Assembly: GCA_002862095.1 (NCBI GenBank)
Contig: PHSQ01000001.1
Coordinates: 1 to 64,000 of the forward strand
Origin: Methylocystis sp. KS32
GTDB taxonomy: Bacteria; Pseudomonadota; Alphaproteobacteria; Rhizobiales; Beijerinckiaceae
Direction: 5' to 3'
DNA: 64,000 nucleotides
Part shown: in pieces, positions 27,502-36,040 of the stretch
How positions within the stretch are numbered: the first letter of the stretch is position 1
How the letters are laid out: every line of letters begins with the position of its first letter
Made by a program: the position numbers and the translations under genes
Notes under the pieces: model-generated
What the model was told of the DNA's origin: nothing
Database searches by the model: none
The model's input: the letters and a program-made list of their open reading frames with translations, nothing else

Positions 27502-27713
27502 CAGGCCGCGATCGGGAGCGCGGGGGGAGGTTCGCCGAGGTCTCGCGCGCGACACTGGTCGTCGTCCGTCGGTTTCGTCCAAGAACAGGCGAGGCGACCC
27601 GTCTCGAGGTCGGTCCTCCAGACGCAAACCAGCGCCCGGCGCACGCGGCGGCGAAACGGGATGATCTCCGCCACAATCGGGCGCGCGAACTGAGTTTTCG
27701 TGAGCTTGTTCAT
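27501..27713 (-). CDS. Small basic protein, 70 residues
   Basis: MNKLTKTQFARPIVAEIIPF and RRRVRRALVCVWRTDLETGR, ending with a Pro/Asp-rich tail. AGGAG lies 8 bases before the ATG. A similar short protein (KxxxTQFARPIxAEVIPFRRRVRRALVCVWR) is familiar in Hyphomicrobiales genomes, without a function. It is the first ORF of the Nramp/VIT operon. Confidence 0.6.
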   Translation of the reverse strand: MNKLTKTQFARPIVAEIIPFRRRVRRALVCVWRTDLETGRLACSWTKPTDDDQCRARDLGEPPPALPIAA

Positions 27714-28134
27714 CGCTCATCTCCTGTGCCGTTGATCCACGGCCCGGAGCATGAGCGGCAGGCAGGAGCTTTAGGCTCTTGCGACGCCTCTCACACGGTC
27801 TGGGTGACCGTGGATGGTTTCGATGTCGAGCGGCGTCGCTTGCGCGGACAAAGCCGCGGTCGGGGCGCCAAAGCTGCTACTGCCCATGGTTCCTTCTTGA
27901 GTTGGTTGTCGCGGAACGTGCAAAAGCCCGACCGACGAAGCCGTATGTGTTCCCGAGCGAATGATTTGTCAATCGCAAAGTGAGCATAGTTTGCAGGTTC
28001 TTAAAATTCGATGATCAAAGAGTCGTATTGCCTTTAGGACCCGGCCTTTTGTATGCAAAAACGAAGAGTGCTGCATAGCGTTTCGAGTGCAACCAGAGTC
28101 TTGCGATATCCCCTCCAGGAGGATAGGTTTACGT
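27714..28134. other. Divergent intergenic region, no gene
   Basis: 420 bases between the Nramp operon (left, minus) and rcnRA (right, plus). Promoters for both must lie here. A plus-strand frame at 27779-27964 is open but looks non-coding. An AT-rich patch around 27960-28050 is the likeliest promoter zone. The candidate RcnR operator is at 28107-28125. Confidence 0.4.
28107..28125 (+). promoter_or_regulatory. Candidate RcnR/CsoR-type operator
   Basis: TATCCCCTCCAGGAGGATA is an imperfect palindrome of a C-tract and a G-tract framed by AT-rich ends, resembling the TACT-G-tract-AGTA sites of this repressor family. It ends 9 bases before the rcnR ATG and includes the AGGAGG ribosome site, so binding would also block translation start. 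Confidence 0.4.
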
Positions 28135-28413
28135 ATGAGAAAACCACACCCGCACCGAACCCATGCCGATATCATCAAGCGGCTGAATCGAGCCGCCGGT
28201 CATCTGGAGAGTGTGATCGAGATGATCGAAGCCGAGCGACCTTGTCTCGATATCGCACAACAGCTTCAGGCCGTGGAATCCGCGATAGCCAAAGCCAAGC
28301 AGACGCTCATTCACGACCATCTCGACCACTGCCTCGAAAGCGCTGTTGGCTCCGTGTCGCGACCGCAGCGCGCCGTCGTCGATGAATTCAAGCAGATCAC
28401 CAAATATCTCTGA
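28135..28413 (+). CDS. rcnR: Nickel/cobalt-responsive repressor, CsoR/RcnR family
   Basis: A 92-residue all-helical metal sensor, MRKPHPHRTHADIIKRLNRA and AGHLESVIEMIEAERPCLDI. The single Cys in ERPCLDIAQQL and the His pair in LIHDHLDHCLESAV occupy the places of the RcnR Ni/Co ligands Cys35, His60 and His64. The N-terminal HPHRTH supplies further His. It should repress rcnA until nickel or cobalt binds. rcnA follows after 8 bases. A formaldehyde-sensing FrmR role is less likely given the partner. Confidence 0.9.
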   Translation: MRKPHPHRTHADIIKRLNRAAGHLESVIEMIEAERPCLDIAQQLQAVESAIAKAKQTLIHDHLDHCLESAVGSVSRPQRAVVDEFKQITKYL

Positions 28414-28421
28414 GGCCCGTC

Positions 28422-29564
28422 ATGACCCAACTTTCCGACCTGCTTCAGCAAGGTAGCGCGAACGCGTGGATGTTCATCCCGTCGGCAATTCTGCTCGGAG
28501 CCCTGCACGGCCTGGAGCCCGGTCATAGCAAGACCATGATGGCGGCCTTTATCATCGCCGTGCGCGGCACGGTCGCTCAGGCGATCCTGTTGGGGCTGGC
28601 GGCGACTGTCAGCCATACGGCGGTGGTCTGGGGCGTTGCTCTCGTCGGCATGCGTCTCGGCAGCCAGTGGAATGCCGAAACCACGGAGCTGTATTTCCAA
28701 GTTGCGTCCGCCGTTCTCATCATCGGCATCGCCGTCTGGATGATCTGGCGCACTAGGATTGAACGGCAACGCGCCATTCTCGAGTCTCATGAACAGACTC
28801 GCGGCCGCCATCACGGCGAGGAAGTGCGTCGCATCGACACCGGGCACGGCGTGCTTGCCTTGGAGGTGTTCGAGGACGGCGTGCCGCCACGCTGGCGTAT
28901 CCGCGCGGAGAGCGGCCACGGCTGGCCAGCGCAGGCCGTCACCGTCGAAACAGAACGTCCGGGCGGAAGCCTGCAAGGCTTCACATTTGCCGACCGGGGC
29001 GGCTATCTGGAATCCCTCGAAGAAATTCCAGAGCCCCACGAATTCATGGCGCGGGTGCGGCTCTCTCACGGCGATCATACCCATGACTGTGACGTAGCCT
29101 TCTTCGAACATGACCACGGCCGCGACCACTTGCATGAGGAATTGCGCGGCCTCGATGTCGCCGCCGGCGGTTATCAAGACGCGCATGAGCTGGCGCACGC
29201 CAATGACATCCGGCGGCGCTTTGCCGATCGCAACGTGACCACCGGACAGATCGTGATGTTCGGCCTGACCGGAGGCCTGATTCCTTGCCCGGCCGCCATA
29301 ACCGTGCTGCTGCTGTGTTTGCAGCTCAAACAATTCACCTTAGGAATGGGGCTGGTCCTCTGCTTCAGCGTCGGCCTCGCCATCACCATGGTGACGGCGG
29401 GTGTGATTGCAGCCCTCAGCGTCCGGCACGTGTCGCGCCGCTGGTCTGGTTTTGGCGCGCTCGCGCAACGCGCGCCCTATTTTTCCAGTGCGGTCATCAT
29501 TGCCGTCGGGCTGTATGTCGGTTGGCAGGGGATGACGGCATTGAGAGCCGCCGGATTGAGTTGA
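28422..29564 (+). CDS. rcnA: Nickel/cobalt efflux protein RcnA
   Basis: A 380-residue inner-membrane exporter of the NicO family. Helix motifs are AILLGALHGLEPGHSKTMMA (HGLEPGH) and GGLIPCPAAITVLLLCLQLK, and there is a large cytoplasmic His/Asp/Glu-rich loop from about residue 115 to 270 (HHGEEVRRIDTGHG, SHGDHTHDCDV, EHDHGRDHLHEE) that probably binds metal. The loop is much longer than in E. coli RcnA and contains a structured-looking segment (WRIRAESGHGWPAQAVTVET). Likely exports Ni(II)/Co(II) under RcnR control. Confidence 0.93.
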   Translation: MTQLSDLLQQGSANAWMFIPSAILLGALHGLEPGHSKTMMAAFIIAVRGTVAQAILLGLAATVSHTAVVWGVALVGMRLGSQWNAETTELYFQVASAVLIIGIAVWMIWRTRIERQRAILESHEQTRGRHHGEEVRRIDTGHGVLALEVFEDGVPPRWRIRAESGHGWPAQAVTVETERPGGSLQGFTFADRGGYLESLEEIPEPHEFMARVRLSHGDHTHDCDVAFFEHDHGRDHLHEELRGLDVAAGGYQDAHELAHANDIRRRFADRNVTTGQIVMFGLTGGLIPCPAAITVLLLCLQLKQFTLGMGLVLCFSVGLAITMVTAGVIAALSVRHVSRRWSGFGALAQRAPYFSSAVIIAVGLYVGWQGMTALRAAGLS

Positions 29565-29732
29565 TCGCCACAAACCGTCCCGATTTCAGACTCCTGTATG
29601 GTCAGGATGCACGTTTCGAGGCATTTTCAAGGCCACCCCAGACGGCTTTATCGTTCGTTCCATCGAAATGTCGATGCGCCTTCCCCCCTGGTTCCGGCAT
29701 GACGGTTTTCGGTTGTGCTTATCGCTCTGATA

Positions 29733-30299
29733 TCAGGATTCTGCGTCGAACACGTCCCGCAACATTCGCTTCAGCGTCCTGTCCTTGAAGTAAAAATGAT
29801 GCACGAGCGCCGCGCTGGCGTGGAATATCGCCAGAATCACCAGCGCGTTCGCTAGCATCTCCTGGATCTCCTTGGCGGAATGCGCGAACGCCTTGTCTTT
29901 CACCCAAGGCGAGAGGATGCTGCCAAGACCGAAGAACGACAGCCTGTCTCCCCCCGCGAACAGCGTTACTAGGCCTGCAATCGGACCCATCGCGAGCAGC
30001 CCGTAAAGGACAAAATGCACGATCCGGCAGCCACGATCAGCCCATAGTCTCAACGGCGTCACCTCTACCGGCGGCGGTGGATCGATGGCGCGTCAGACGA
30101 GACGCGCCAGAAGCACGGCGGCAATCAGTTGGCCCGCTGATACATGAATCAGTTTACCGAATTCGCGAATGCCGCCTTTTGGGAGGTCATCGGCGAAGTT
30201 TACCAACAGCCATGCGATCGCTACCAGCAGCGCCGAACTCCAATGGAGACGCTGGGCTGATGAACTGTAACGCAGCCGCGGCTCGCGTGTCTCAATCAT
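29733..30299 (-). pseudogene. Cytochrome b561-type protein with a nonsense codon
   Basis: From ATG 30299 the frame reads METREPRLRYSSSAQRLHWS-type sequence (actual start MIETREPRLRYSSSAQRLHW), then VAIAWLLVNFADDLP and FGKLIHVSAGQLIAAVLLAR, and stops at a TGA (30093-30095) where the family normally has Trp (LVWR). The same frame continues PLRLWADRGCRIVHFVLYGL and IFHASAALVHHFYFKDRTLK to 29733. The four haem-ligand histidine positions are present. One base change (TGG to TGA) separates it from an intact di-haem b561. Confidence 0.75.
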
Positions 30300-30651
30300 G
30301 TCGGTTCGTTGGCGGCGGCTTCTGTTCTCTGGCTGACCTTTACCAGTCACAGATTGATCCGCCTCCAATGACGGAGACATCAGGAATGTTAATGTATTGT
30401 CGGTGGCGATGAAGAAAGCCATCTCCTACTCCGGCCACCGCTTCCCCCCTGACGTTATCCGACATGCCGGCAGGCTCAAGAGGGAGCCGAGGTCGAGCAT
30501 ATAAGCCCAACTGCACGTAGCGCCGCTGTAACACGAAAGGCTGCATGTCCACTGTGCGTCGACGCGCGTCTTGAGCGCTTGTTTCCCAAACAAGCTGACG
30601 ATTCCAACATACAGAACCATAACGTAGGCCAGGGCGCGATCCAAAATTCTC
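30300..30651. other. No confident gene
   Basis: 350 bases between the broken b561 gene and the histidine kinase. A minus-strand frame near 30426-30640 starts MVLYVGIVSLFGKQALKTRV with one hydrophobic segment, but it has no ribosome site I can defend and no family resemblance. Confidence 0.4.
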
Positions 30652-31977
30652 TCAGCCCCGAAAGCCGAGACGCACCGTTGTTCCACCACTTGCCAGCTTG
30701 GTGACCTCCAATCGCCCACCATGGATTTCAGCGATACGGTTCACGATTTTCAAACCGAGGCCAATTCGCCGGAATGAAGGTGAGATCGCGTTTGATTGCT
30801 CGACGGCGGAATTCATATCGTTATCGCAGACACGTAATTCCGGCCCCGGACCAACTTCCACTCGAATCTCGGAGTGCGCGCCCGTGTGCCGAATAGCGTT
30901 GTCGACGAGGTTGCGCAGCGCGTTCTCGATGAGAGTGGAATGCCCCCGAACCTCAGAAGCGCCGTTGTCGACAAACTCGATGGTCCTGCCAGACGCGTAG
31001 ACCAACGGGGCCATCGCGCTTACGACGTCTTCGGCCATTTGGCGTAAATCGATCAACTGCATGGGAATGAGATCGGCGCCATCCAGCCGCGCGAGCGTGG
31101 TCAACTGCTCGACCAACTGATTGAGCGTCTCCAAATCGCCTTCGACTTTCCTGGCTCTGGGATCGGAGATTTTTTCGAGCTCCAAATGCGCGATAGCGAG
31201 CGGCGTGCGCACTTCATGCGAAATGGCGGACGTAAAATCTCTCTGAGCACGCATCAACTCGCCGACCTTATCGCAAGCCGTATTGATCGCTCCGGTCAAT
31301 GTCGCGATTTCCAACGGTAATTCCCGAGTGGGAAGACGCGCCTTCTTATTCAATGGATTAATGCTCGGCACCAGCGCTGCGGTTTGAGCGACTGGCTTGA
31401 GCGCCCGGGTAATCGAAAGGGTCGTAGCGACAAGCACCACCATCAGCAGCAGCGACATCGGGGTTGCCATATGGTCTTTGATTTCATGCGCCAAAACGGA
31501 ATTTATAACATGATACTTATCGCCCAGGATCGCCACTTCAACCAGGATGGGTTCGACGCCGCGATCGACCAATAGTCCGCCAGCGACGTTCAAGGGCTTA
31601 CCCGGCGCCAGTTGCCGAACCCAAAAATTTGGGGGATCGATATTGAGCGGAAGAAACCGCTCGGCGCATTCACGATCGCAGTTGGAGAAGAGAACAATGC
31701 CGCTTTTGTTGCGAATGCGAGCGAAGGTGTCGTGTTCGCCCTGCTCATACCGCTTGCGCAACGACGGCGGCAGGGAATAGGACACGCCGCCGTCGACGCG
31801 CGTCAGCCCTGCCGCCAGGGCGAAACTCTCCTGTTCAATCGCCATATGACCGAGTTGCAGGTCGTCCGACCAAGCCTGGATCACGACCGCGACGAATTGG
31901 CCTAGCATCGCCAGCGCGGAATAAAAGATAACTCGACGGACGACGATGGCGACGAGCGAGGGCTGGACCTTTGTCAT
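30652..31977 (-). CDS. Sensor histidine kinase
   Basis: A 441-residue membrane kinase. Helix 1 is about residues 12-36, a periplasmic sensor region of about 130 residues contains two Cys (FSNCDRECAERF), and helix 2 (MSLLLMVVLVATTLSITRAL) leads to a HAMP-like linker. The phospho-accepting His is in FTSAISHEVRTPLAIAHLEL. The N box is ALRNLVDNAIRHTG and the G2 box IGLGLKIVNRIAEIHGG. The G1 box, normally DxGxG, reads VCDNDMNS, so nucleotide binding may be altered. Its start overlaps the response regulator stop (ATGA). Confidence 0.9.
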   Translation of the reverse strand: MTKVQPSLVAIVVRRVIFYSALAMLGQFVAVVIQAWSDDLQLGHMAIEQESFALAAGLTRVDGGVSYSLPPSLRKRYEQGEHDTFARIRNKSGIVLFSNCDRECAERFLPLNIDPPNFWVRQLAPGKPLNVAGGLLVDRGVEPILVEVAILGDKYHVINSVLAHEIKDHMATPMSLLLMVVLVATTLSITRALKPVAQTAALVPSINPLNKKARLPTRELPLEIATLTGAINTACDKVGELMRAQRDFTSAISHEVRTPLAIAHLELEKISDPRARKVEGDLETLNQLVEQLTTLARLDGADLIPMQLIDLRQMAEDVVSAMAPLVYASGRTIEFVDNGASEVRGHSTLIENALRNLVDNAIRHTGAHSEIRVEVGPGPELRVCDNDMNSAVEQSNAISPSFRRIGLGLKIVNRIAEIHGGRLEVTKLASGGTTVRLGFRG

Positions 31978-32651
31978 GGTGTCGTCTCACGTAGCAAATA
32001 GCCGACGCCGCGTATCGTCTCGAGCGATACGCCACAATCGTGCGGCTCGAGCTTTTTCCGCAAGCGGGAAATGGCGAGTTCGAGGGCGTTGCTCGAAAGC
32101 TCATCGCCGAATTCCGAAAGCGCGTGTTCCAGTTTCCGCTTTTGGACGACGCGGCCTGCTTCTCGCATCAGAACTTCGAGCACCATCCGTTCACGCGGAG
32201 CAAGACCAAGATCGACGTTGGCGCAAGTTGCGACGCCGGTCGCCACATCGAGACTTAATTGCGCGGCGAGGAGGATCGGTGTCTTGGTGTTCGGGGCGCG
32301 ACGCAGAAGCGCCCGGCAACGCGCAAGGAATTCGCCGTTATTAAATGGCTTGACCAGATAATCGTCCGCCCCGGCGTCCAAACCTGATATTCGTTCGTCG
32401 ATCGCGGCTCGCGCGGTCAATACGAGAATTGGGGTCTGAACGCCTTCGCGACGGAATTCGCGGACAAGGTCGAGACCGTCACCATCGGGAAGGCCAAGAT
32501 CGACGAGCAGCAAATCATAAGGCGTGACGGCGACGGCTTCCGTCGCCTCTCCGATGGTCGCTACGGCGTCGACCCGCCAACCGGCGCCATGAATGGCCTC
32601 GGTCAGCAGATCCCTAAGACGAGCCGAATCTTCGACAAGCAGCAATCTCAT
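31974..32651 (-). CDS. OmpR-family response regulator
   Basis: A 225-residue DNA-binding regulator. The receiver (MRLLLVEDSARLRDLL) has the phosphorylated Asp in DLLLVDLGLPDGDGLDL, Thr in VLTARAA and Lys in DDYLVKPF. The winged helix includes LAPRERMVLEVLMREAGRVV and NALELAISRLRKKL, then IRGVGYLL. Its ATG overlaps the stop of the cytochrome gene and its stop overlaps the kinase start, so the order cytochrome-regulator-kinase is translationally coupled. Confidence 0.93.
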   Translation of the reverse strand: MRLLLVEDSARLRDLLTEAIHGAGWRVDAVATIGEATEAVAVTPYDLLLVDLGLPDGDGLDLVREFRREGVQTPILVLTARAAIDERISGLDAGADDYLVKPFNNGEFLARCRALLRRAPNTKTPILLAAQLSLDVATGVATCANVDLGLAPRERMVLEVLMREAGRVVQKRKLEHALSEFGDELSSNALELAISRLRKKLEPHDCGVSLETIRGVGYLLRETTP

Positions 32652-33204
32652 GCGCGTTTGCGACCCGTGACCATCGCCCAAACAAGGTTCTCCTTGTGCC
32701 GACGGCTTTCGTAAATCGCCGCCAAGGCATGCAGCCCAGCCAGAACGAGGATGAAATTGGCGATCCCCTCGTGCAGTTCCTCGAGCGCCTTATCGCCAAA
32801 ATAGGCCTCGAGCGTGAGCATCCATCCCGTTATTGAAACGGCGGCGAGAAGTCCCATCAGCGTCAGCATCACCACGGCGCCGGCGGGATTGTGGCCAATG
32901 TATCTCGGCTCTTCCCCTCGCAGAAGAGCCTTTAGATACCGCGCCAGAGCCGCAGGTGTCGGAACAAAATCCGCAAAGCGGGCGTGCCCCGGGCCGAGCC
33001 CCCCCAGACGAAGCGCAACGTTAGCGTGACGGCGACGACATAGCCAATGAGCCGATGGGCGGCCTTGCCGTCGTCCAGCACGAACAAATCCAACACGCAT
33101 CCAGCGACGACGATCCAATGGAAGAGCCGGACGACGGCGTCCCATACCTGCACTTCGCCGCCGGAGGCCGTGCCGGCCTTCGGCATATTTATCAGCCCGC
33201 TCAT
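32648..33204 (-). pseudogene. Cytochrome b561-type protein with frameshift at a G run
   Basis: The N-terminal frame from ATG 33204 reads VWDAVVRLFHWIVVAGCVLD, KAAHRLIGYVVAVTLTLRFV and WGG. At a run of seven G (minus strand, about 32999-33005) register is lost. The other frame continues LGPGHARFADFVPTPAALAR, YIGHNPAGAVVMLTLMGLLA, ELHEGIANFILVLAGLHALA. Joined, this is a complete di-haem cytochrome b with ligand His in LFHW, HRLIGY and ELHE. The break could be a real mutation, slippage or a sequencing error. It follows the PepSY gene by one base. Confidence 0.8.
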
Positions 33205-33205
33205 T

Positions 33206-33484
33206 TCAGCCCCCGATATTCGACCTCACGATGTCGCCCGTCACGGGATTGAAATAGATCTCCGCCTTCTGCCCGTCCCTCGTATAGCCATAGATCTCGT
33301 AGCAGTTGCCGGAAACTTTGAAAGTCTTGATCCGCTCGTAGCCGAGCGTCGATACCTTCGCTTTCATGGCGTCCTCGGTCATCCATTTGTCCCGAGGTTC
33401 GCTCGTGCAATTGGGCGCAGCCTGAGCGATTGCCGGGGTGGCGACGATTGCGATGCAAACCAAATGACTCGCGATCCTGTGCAT
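33206..33484 (-). CDS. PepSY-domain exported protein
   Basis: A 92-residue protein, MHRIASHLVCIAIVATPAIA as signal peptide, then a PepSY-like domain: MTEDAMKAKVSTLGYERIKT, CYEIYGYTRDGQKAEIYFNP and VTGDIVRS. Two Cys (NCTSEPRD and NCYEIY) could pair. Its stop is one base from the cytochrome start. PepSY proteins beside a cytochrome b and a two-component pair are a common arrangement, so it may feed the kinase a signal. Confidence 0.85.
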   Translation of the reverse strand: MHRIASHLVCIAIVATPAIAQAAPNCTSEPRDKWMTEDAMKAKVSTLGYERIKTFKVSGNCYEIYGYTRDGQKAEIYFNPVTGDIVRSNIGG

Positions 33485-33715
33485 AACGTTCTCCATTGCT
33501 TTGGTGTATTGGGCGCCAGCCCACCTGGACAGTTGCATCCATCGCCTGTCGAAACGCCGTCAGATCCCGCCAAATTATTCGAGCGCACGCCATCGGCCCA
33601 ACGAAGCGCCTGCAAAGAATCGCCAGTTCGGACAGGAAACCGACAGCTAGCTCGTGAGAGGCTCCCCCCATCAAGCGAACCGGCCTGAAGCGCGGCCGTT
33701 CAGCGGAGGGAAATC

Positions 33716-34321
33716 ATGACATCTTCGGCAGTGAAGAACGCATTCGTCGCCGTCTTCGCCGCGGCTTTCTTAGCCTGGGGCGTCGGCGACGCTAGCGCCC
33801 ACGGCGGCGTGCGGCTCGAACAAGACGAGTGCGTAATAAAGATCGGTCCCAACACGATGCACTTCATCGGATATCAGCGCGCCGGCGAGGAGCAGGAATT
33901 TTGTGAAGACATTGCGCAAACGGGCCCGACCGTGATCGCCTTGAGCGCAGTCTCTCCCGATCTCCGCGACATGGCCATCGGCATCCGCGTCGTGAAAGAC
34001 GTGGGAGAAGCCAAGGAAAAGGCGAATCTCGACGCCGCCACCGTCGCCTACTACCCGCCAAAGGTCTATCGCAACGGCATCATGACCTTCGAGCATGATT
34101 TCAAGGAGCCGGGCAAATACTTGGGCATCGTCACGGTTTCCGACGATCTCGGCAACGAGTGGGTCTCACGTTTTCCCTTCACGGTAGGCGTTTTTACCTT
34201 CATGGCCAACCTGGAATATATTCTTTATGGCGTCGCTTTCACGGTATTGTGCGGATTCTTATGGTACATGCTCCGAGTTCGCGCGAAAAAGGCTGACTCC
34301 ATGACGACTAGGCTCGCTTGA
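33716..34321 (+). CDS. Exported protein with C-terminal membrane anchor
   Basis: A 201-residue protein with GGAGGG before the ATG. Signal peptide AFVAVFAAAFLAWGVGDASA-H; the mature protein starts HGGVRLEQDECVIKIGPNTM, with EEQEFCEDIAQTGPTVIALS giving two Cys about 30 residues apart. A beta-rich region ends EHDFKEPGKYLGIVTVSDDL, then a helix (VFTFMANLEYILYGVAFTVL) anchors it near residues 165-185. The layout (N-terminal His after cleavage, Met/His/Cys, terminal helix) recalls periplasmic copper proteins such as PmoD, but I cannot show homology. Confidence 0.7.
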   Translation: MTSSAVKNAFVAVFAAAFLAWGVGDASAHGGVRLEQDECVIKIGPNTMHFIGYQRAGEEQEFCEDIAQTGPTVIALSAVSPDLRDMAIGIRVVKDVGEAKEKANLDAATVAYYPPKVYRNGIMTFEHDFKEPGKYLGIVTVSDDLGNEWVSRFPFTVGVFTFMANLEYILYGVAFTVLCGFLWYMLRVRAKKADSMTTRLA

Positions 34322-34398
34322 GTTCAGACATATTTATCCCTGAGGCTTCGCCGATCCGGCTTCGTCGTCGGATGGGCTCTCAACGGACAGACCTCGCC

Positions 34399-34971
34399 AT
34401 GCGTTCACCTCTTTTTGGCTCCGGCTCAACAGTTCTGGACTCCTTCCTATACGCGATCTTCGCCGTAATGTTCCTCGCAACGCCTGCGCTCACAGCGCAG
34501 GATGCGGATGAAAGCGAGTTGCTCAAGTCCTTCGAGAAAGTCGATATCTGGCATTTCCCTGTCGATTACGACATCGGCTACAACAATCAGGACGTCATCG
34601 TCAGTCGTCAGCTGATTGCTCAGCCTACGCCTGCCGGCAAGCTATGTTACATTCGCTTCGATTTGATCCGCGGCGAAGGCGACTACGCGTACGGTTTCAA
34701 GCCGCCCGAACTCGGCCCTTCAGCGCCAGACGAATGGGGCGTGTGGGTGAAAAAGCGCGGCACCGTGCTGAGCCAGCAACGCTCCGTGCTCAAGATGAAT
34801 GTCGTTTACTTCTACGTCGATGCTCCCAAGGATGAAGCTGCAAACGAAATTTGTGCGCACAAGCAGGCCCTCGCCACATTGCAGGCAGGCCACGGTTACA
34901 CCGCCAAGGAGTGGTCAAGTCTCATCGTGCGCGCGCGACTCATTCATGGTTGGGCGCGAGAAAACCGTTGA
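34399..34971 (+). CDS. Hypothetical exported protein
   Basis: From ATG 34399 a 190-residue product begins MRSPLFGSGSTVLDSFLYAI, with a hydrophobic stretch FAVMFLATPALTAQDADE that looks like a signal peptide. Mature features are VDIWHFPVDYDIGYNNQDVI, LCYIRFDLIRGEGDYAYGFK, WGVWVKKRGTVLSQQ and ANEICAHKQALA (two Cys). An earlier TTG start at 34318 would overlap the previous stop; neither start has a clear ribosome site. It probably forms a pair with the exported protein upstream. No family recognised. Confidence 0.6.
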   Translation: MRSPLFGSGSTVLDSFLYAIFAVMFLATPALTAQDADESELLKSFEKVDIWHFPVDYDIGYNNQDVIVSRQLIAQPTPAGKLCYIRFDLIRGEGDYAYGFKPPELGPSAPDEWGVWVKKRGTVLSQQRSVLKMNVVYFYVDAPKDEAANEICAHKQALATLQAGHGYTAKEWSSLIVRARLIHGWARENR

Positions 34972-35219
34972 CGCGTTGTGTCGCCCGCGGCGACGGAGCG
35001 CCAGCAGCATTTGACCATCCGGCTCGGCTTCGCGGCGTCTCCCTTGGACCCTCGAAGTCGGGGAGCGCGTTCAAAAAAATGGGACATATACGAGCTTGAC
35101 GTATCCAGCGACCGAACGGAAGATCATTAAGGACCCGTCAGGGAATAGCTGAATCGGTTTTTTTTTGCGGGAACAGATGCTGGATTCCCGGCGATCGCGC
35201 GGCGGTGTAGCGTTGCGGG
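34972..35219. other. Non-coding, left end of a mobile-element chimera
   Basis: About 250 bases without a gene. The last third (from about 35109, AAGGACCCGTCAGGGAATAG) probably belongs to the ISAzo13-like element whose start codons follow. Confidence 0.4.
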
Positions 35220-35637
35220 ATGATCGACGAAGATTCGCTCCAGCAGCGCAAGGCGGCGATGCTGCCGCATCTCGATGAACGCCAGCGGCGTTTTTTCGCC
35301 GCCGCGGCAGCCCTGGCTTCCGCGGCGGCGATCGAAAGCTACAATGCGGAGCATGAAGCGGACATCGAAATCCGCTGCATCAAATATCTCGATAATATCG
35401 TCGAACAGGACCATCGAGCGGTGAAGCGAGTGACGCGGCCGAGGCTGGGTTTCAAATCATTTCGATCGGCTGCTGCGACCCTCTCGGGGATCGAGCTCAT
35501 GCATATGATCCGGAAGGACCAGATGCAGACCAGAGGCAAATTTCGGCCTGCGCAGCAGTTCTACGCCCTTGCGGCATAAGCCGCTTCACTCTCAGTCCCC
35601 ACGTCGCCTCCGTAAACAAAATTTGCGACACAGCCAA
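35220..35637 (+). pseudogene. Chimeric ISAzo13 start/IS6 end transposase remnant
   Basis: The open frame 35220-35579 begins like an ISAzo13 transposase (RKAAMLPHLDERQRRFFAAA). After residue 40 it becomes the C-terminus of an IS6 transposase: YNAEHEADIEIRCIKYLDNI, VEQDHRAVKRVTRPRLGFKS, ELMHMIRKDQM, FRPAQQFYALAA. Downstream AAAATTTGCGACACAGCC (35619-35636) is the IS6 right repeat. Two element types were fused in frame by a deletion; neither catalytic triad is complete. Confidence 0.7.
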
Positions 35638-35798
35638 CGCGGCGCCTCCTCGTTCGGGGCACGAAGCTGTTTGACTGGCCGGAGGAAGTGGCCGAATAAA
35701 CCCTCTGCTGGATGGCGATCCGTGATGAGTTGTTTCTACCGCGCCGTGAACGCCCAGTTTGATCGTGACCCGCCGTTCTTGCCAGCCTGGATACCGCG

Positions 35799-36028
35799 AT
35801 GCGCTGTTTTCTCGAGAGATTTCCGCGATCCGTCAATACGTCGGCCGCCGGAAAGCTCGCGGTTTTGGCGGCAATCATCGGCGTCGCCGGCTGCGCGAGC
35901 TACGATGCGCTGCCGTTGCCGCAGCGCCCGAATCTGCAAGCCAGTCTCGCGGATCTCGACGCGACGATACCCCCTGCAGCCGACGATGGCGCGCCCCGAC
36001 GGATCGACACGGCCCGGCCGTTGAGCAT
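35799..36028 (+). pseudogene. TolC-like outer-membrane efflux protein, 5' part
   Basis: The frame gives a lipoprotein-like start (AVLAAIIGVAGCASYDALPL) and PQRPNLQASLADLDATIPPA, then RIDTARPLSI. At 36028 the IS110 element begins. The reading resumes after the element at about 37408 with DDVGLLAVLNDPDLKSEQGE, restoring a TolC/CusC-type sequence. This gene would be the outer-membrane channel of a tripartite efflux pump. Confidence 0.75.
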
Positions 36029-36040
36029 ATGTGGACGGCC

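Noticed and set aside
28087..28134. A longer RcnR start with 16 extra residues
   Set aside because: The extension covers the palindrome and AGGAGG, and the RcnR family starts at the Met at 28135.
28311..29333. A 340-codon frame opposite rcnA
   Set aside because: It is a shadow of rcnA; His and Asp runs are read from the complementary loop.
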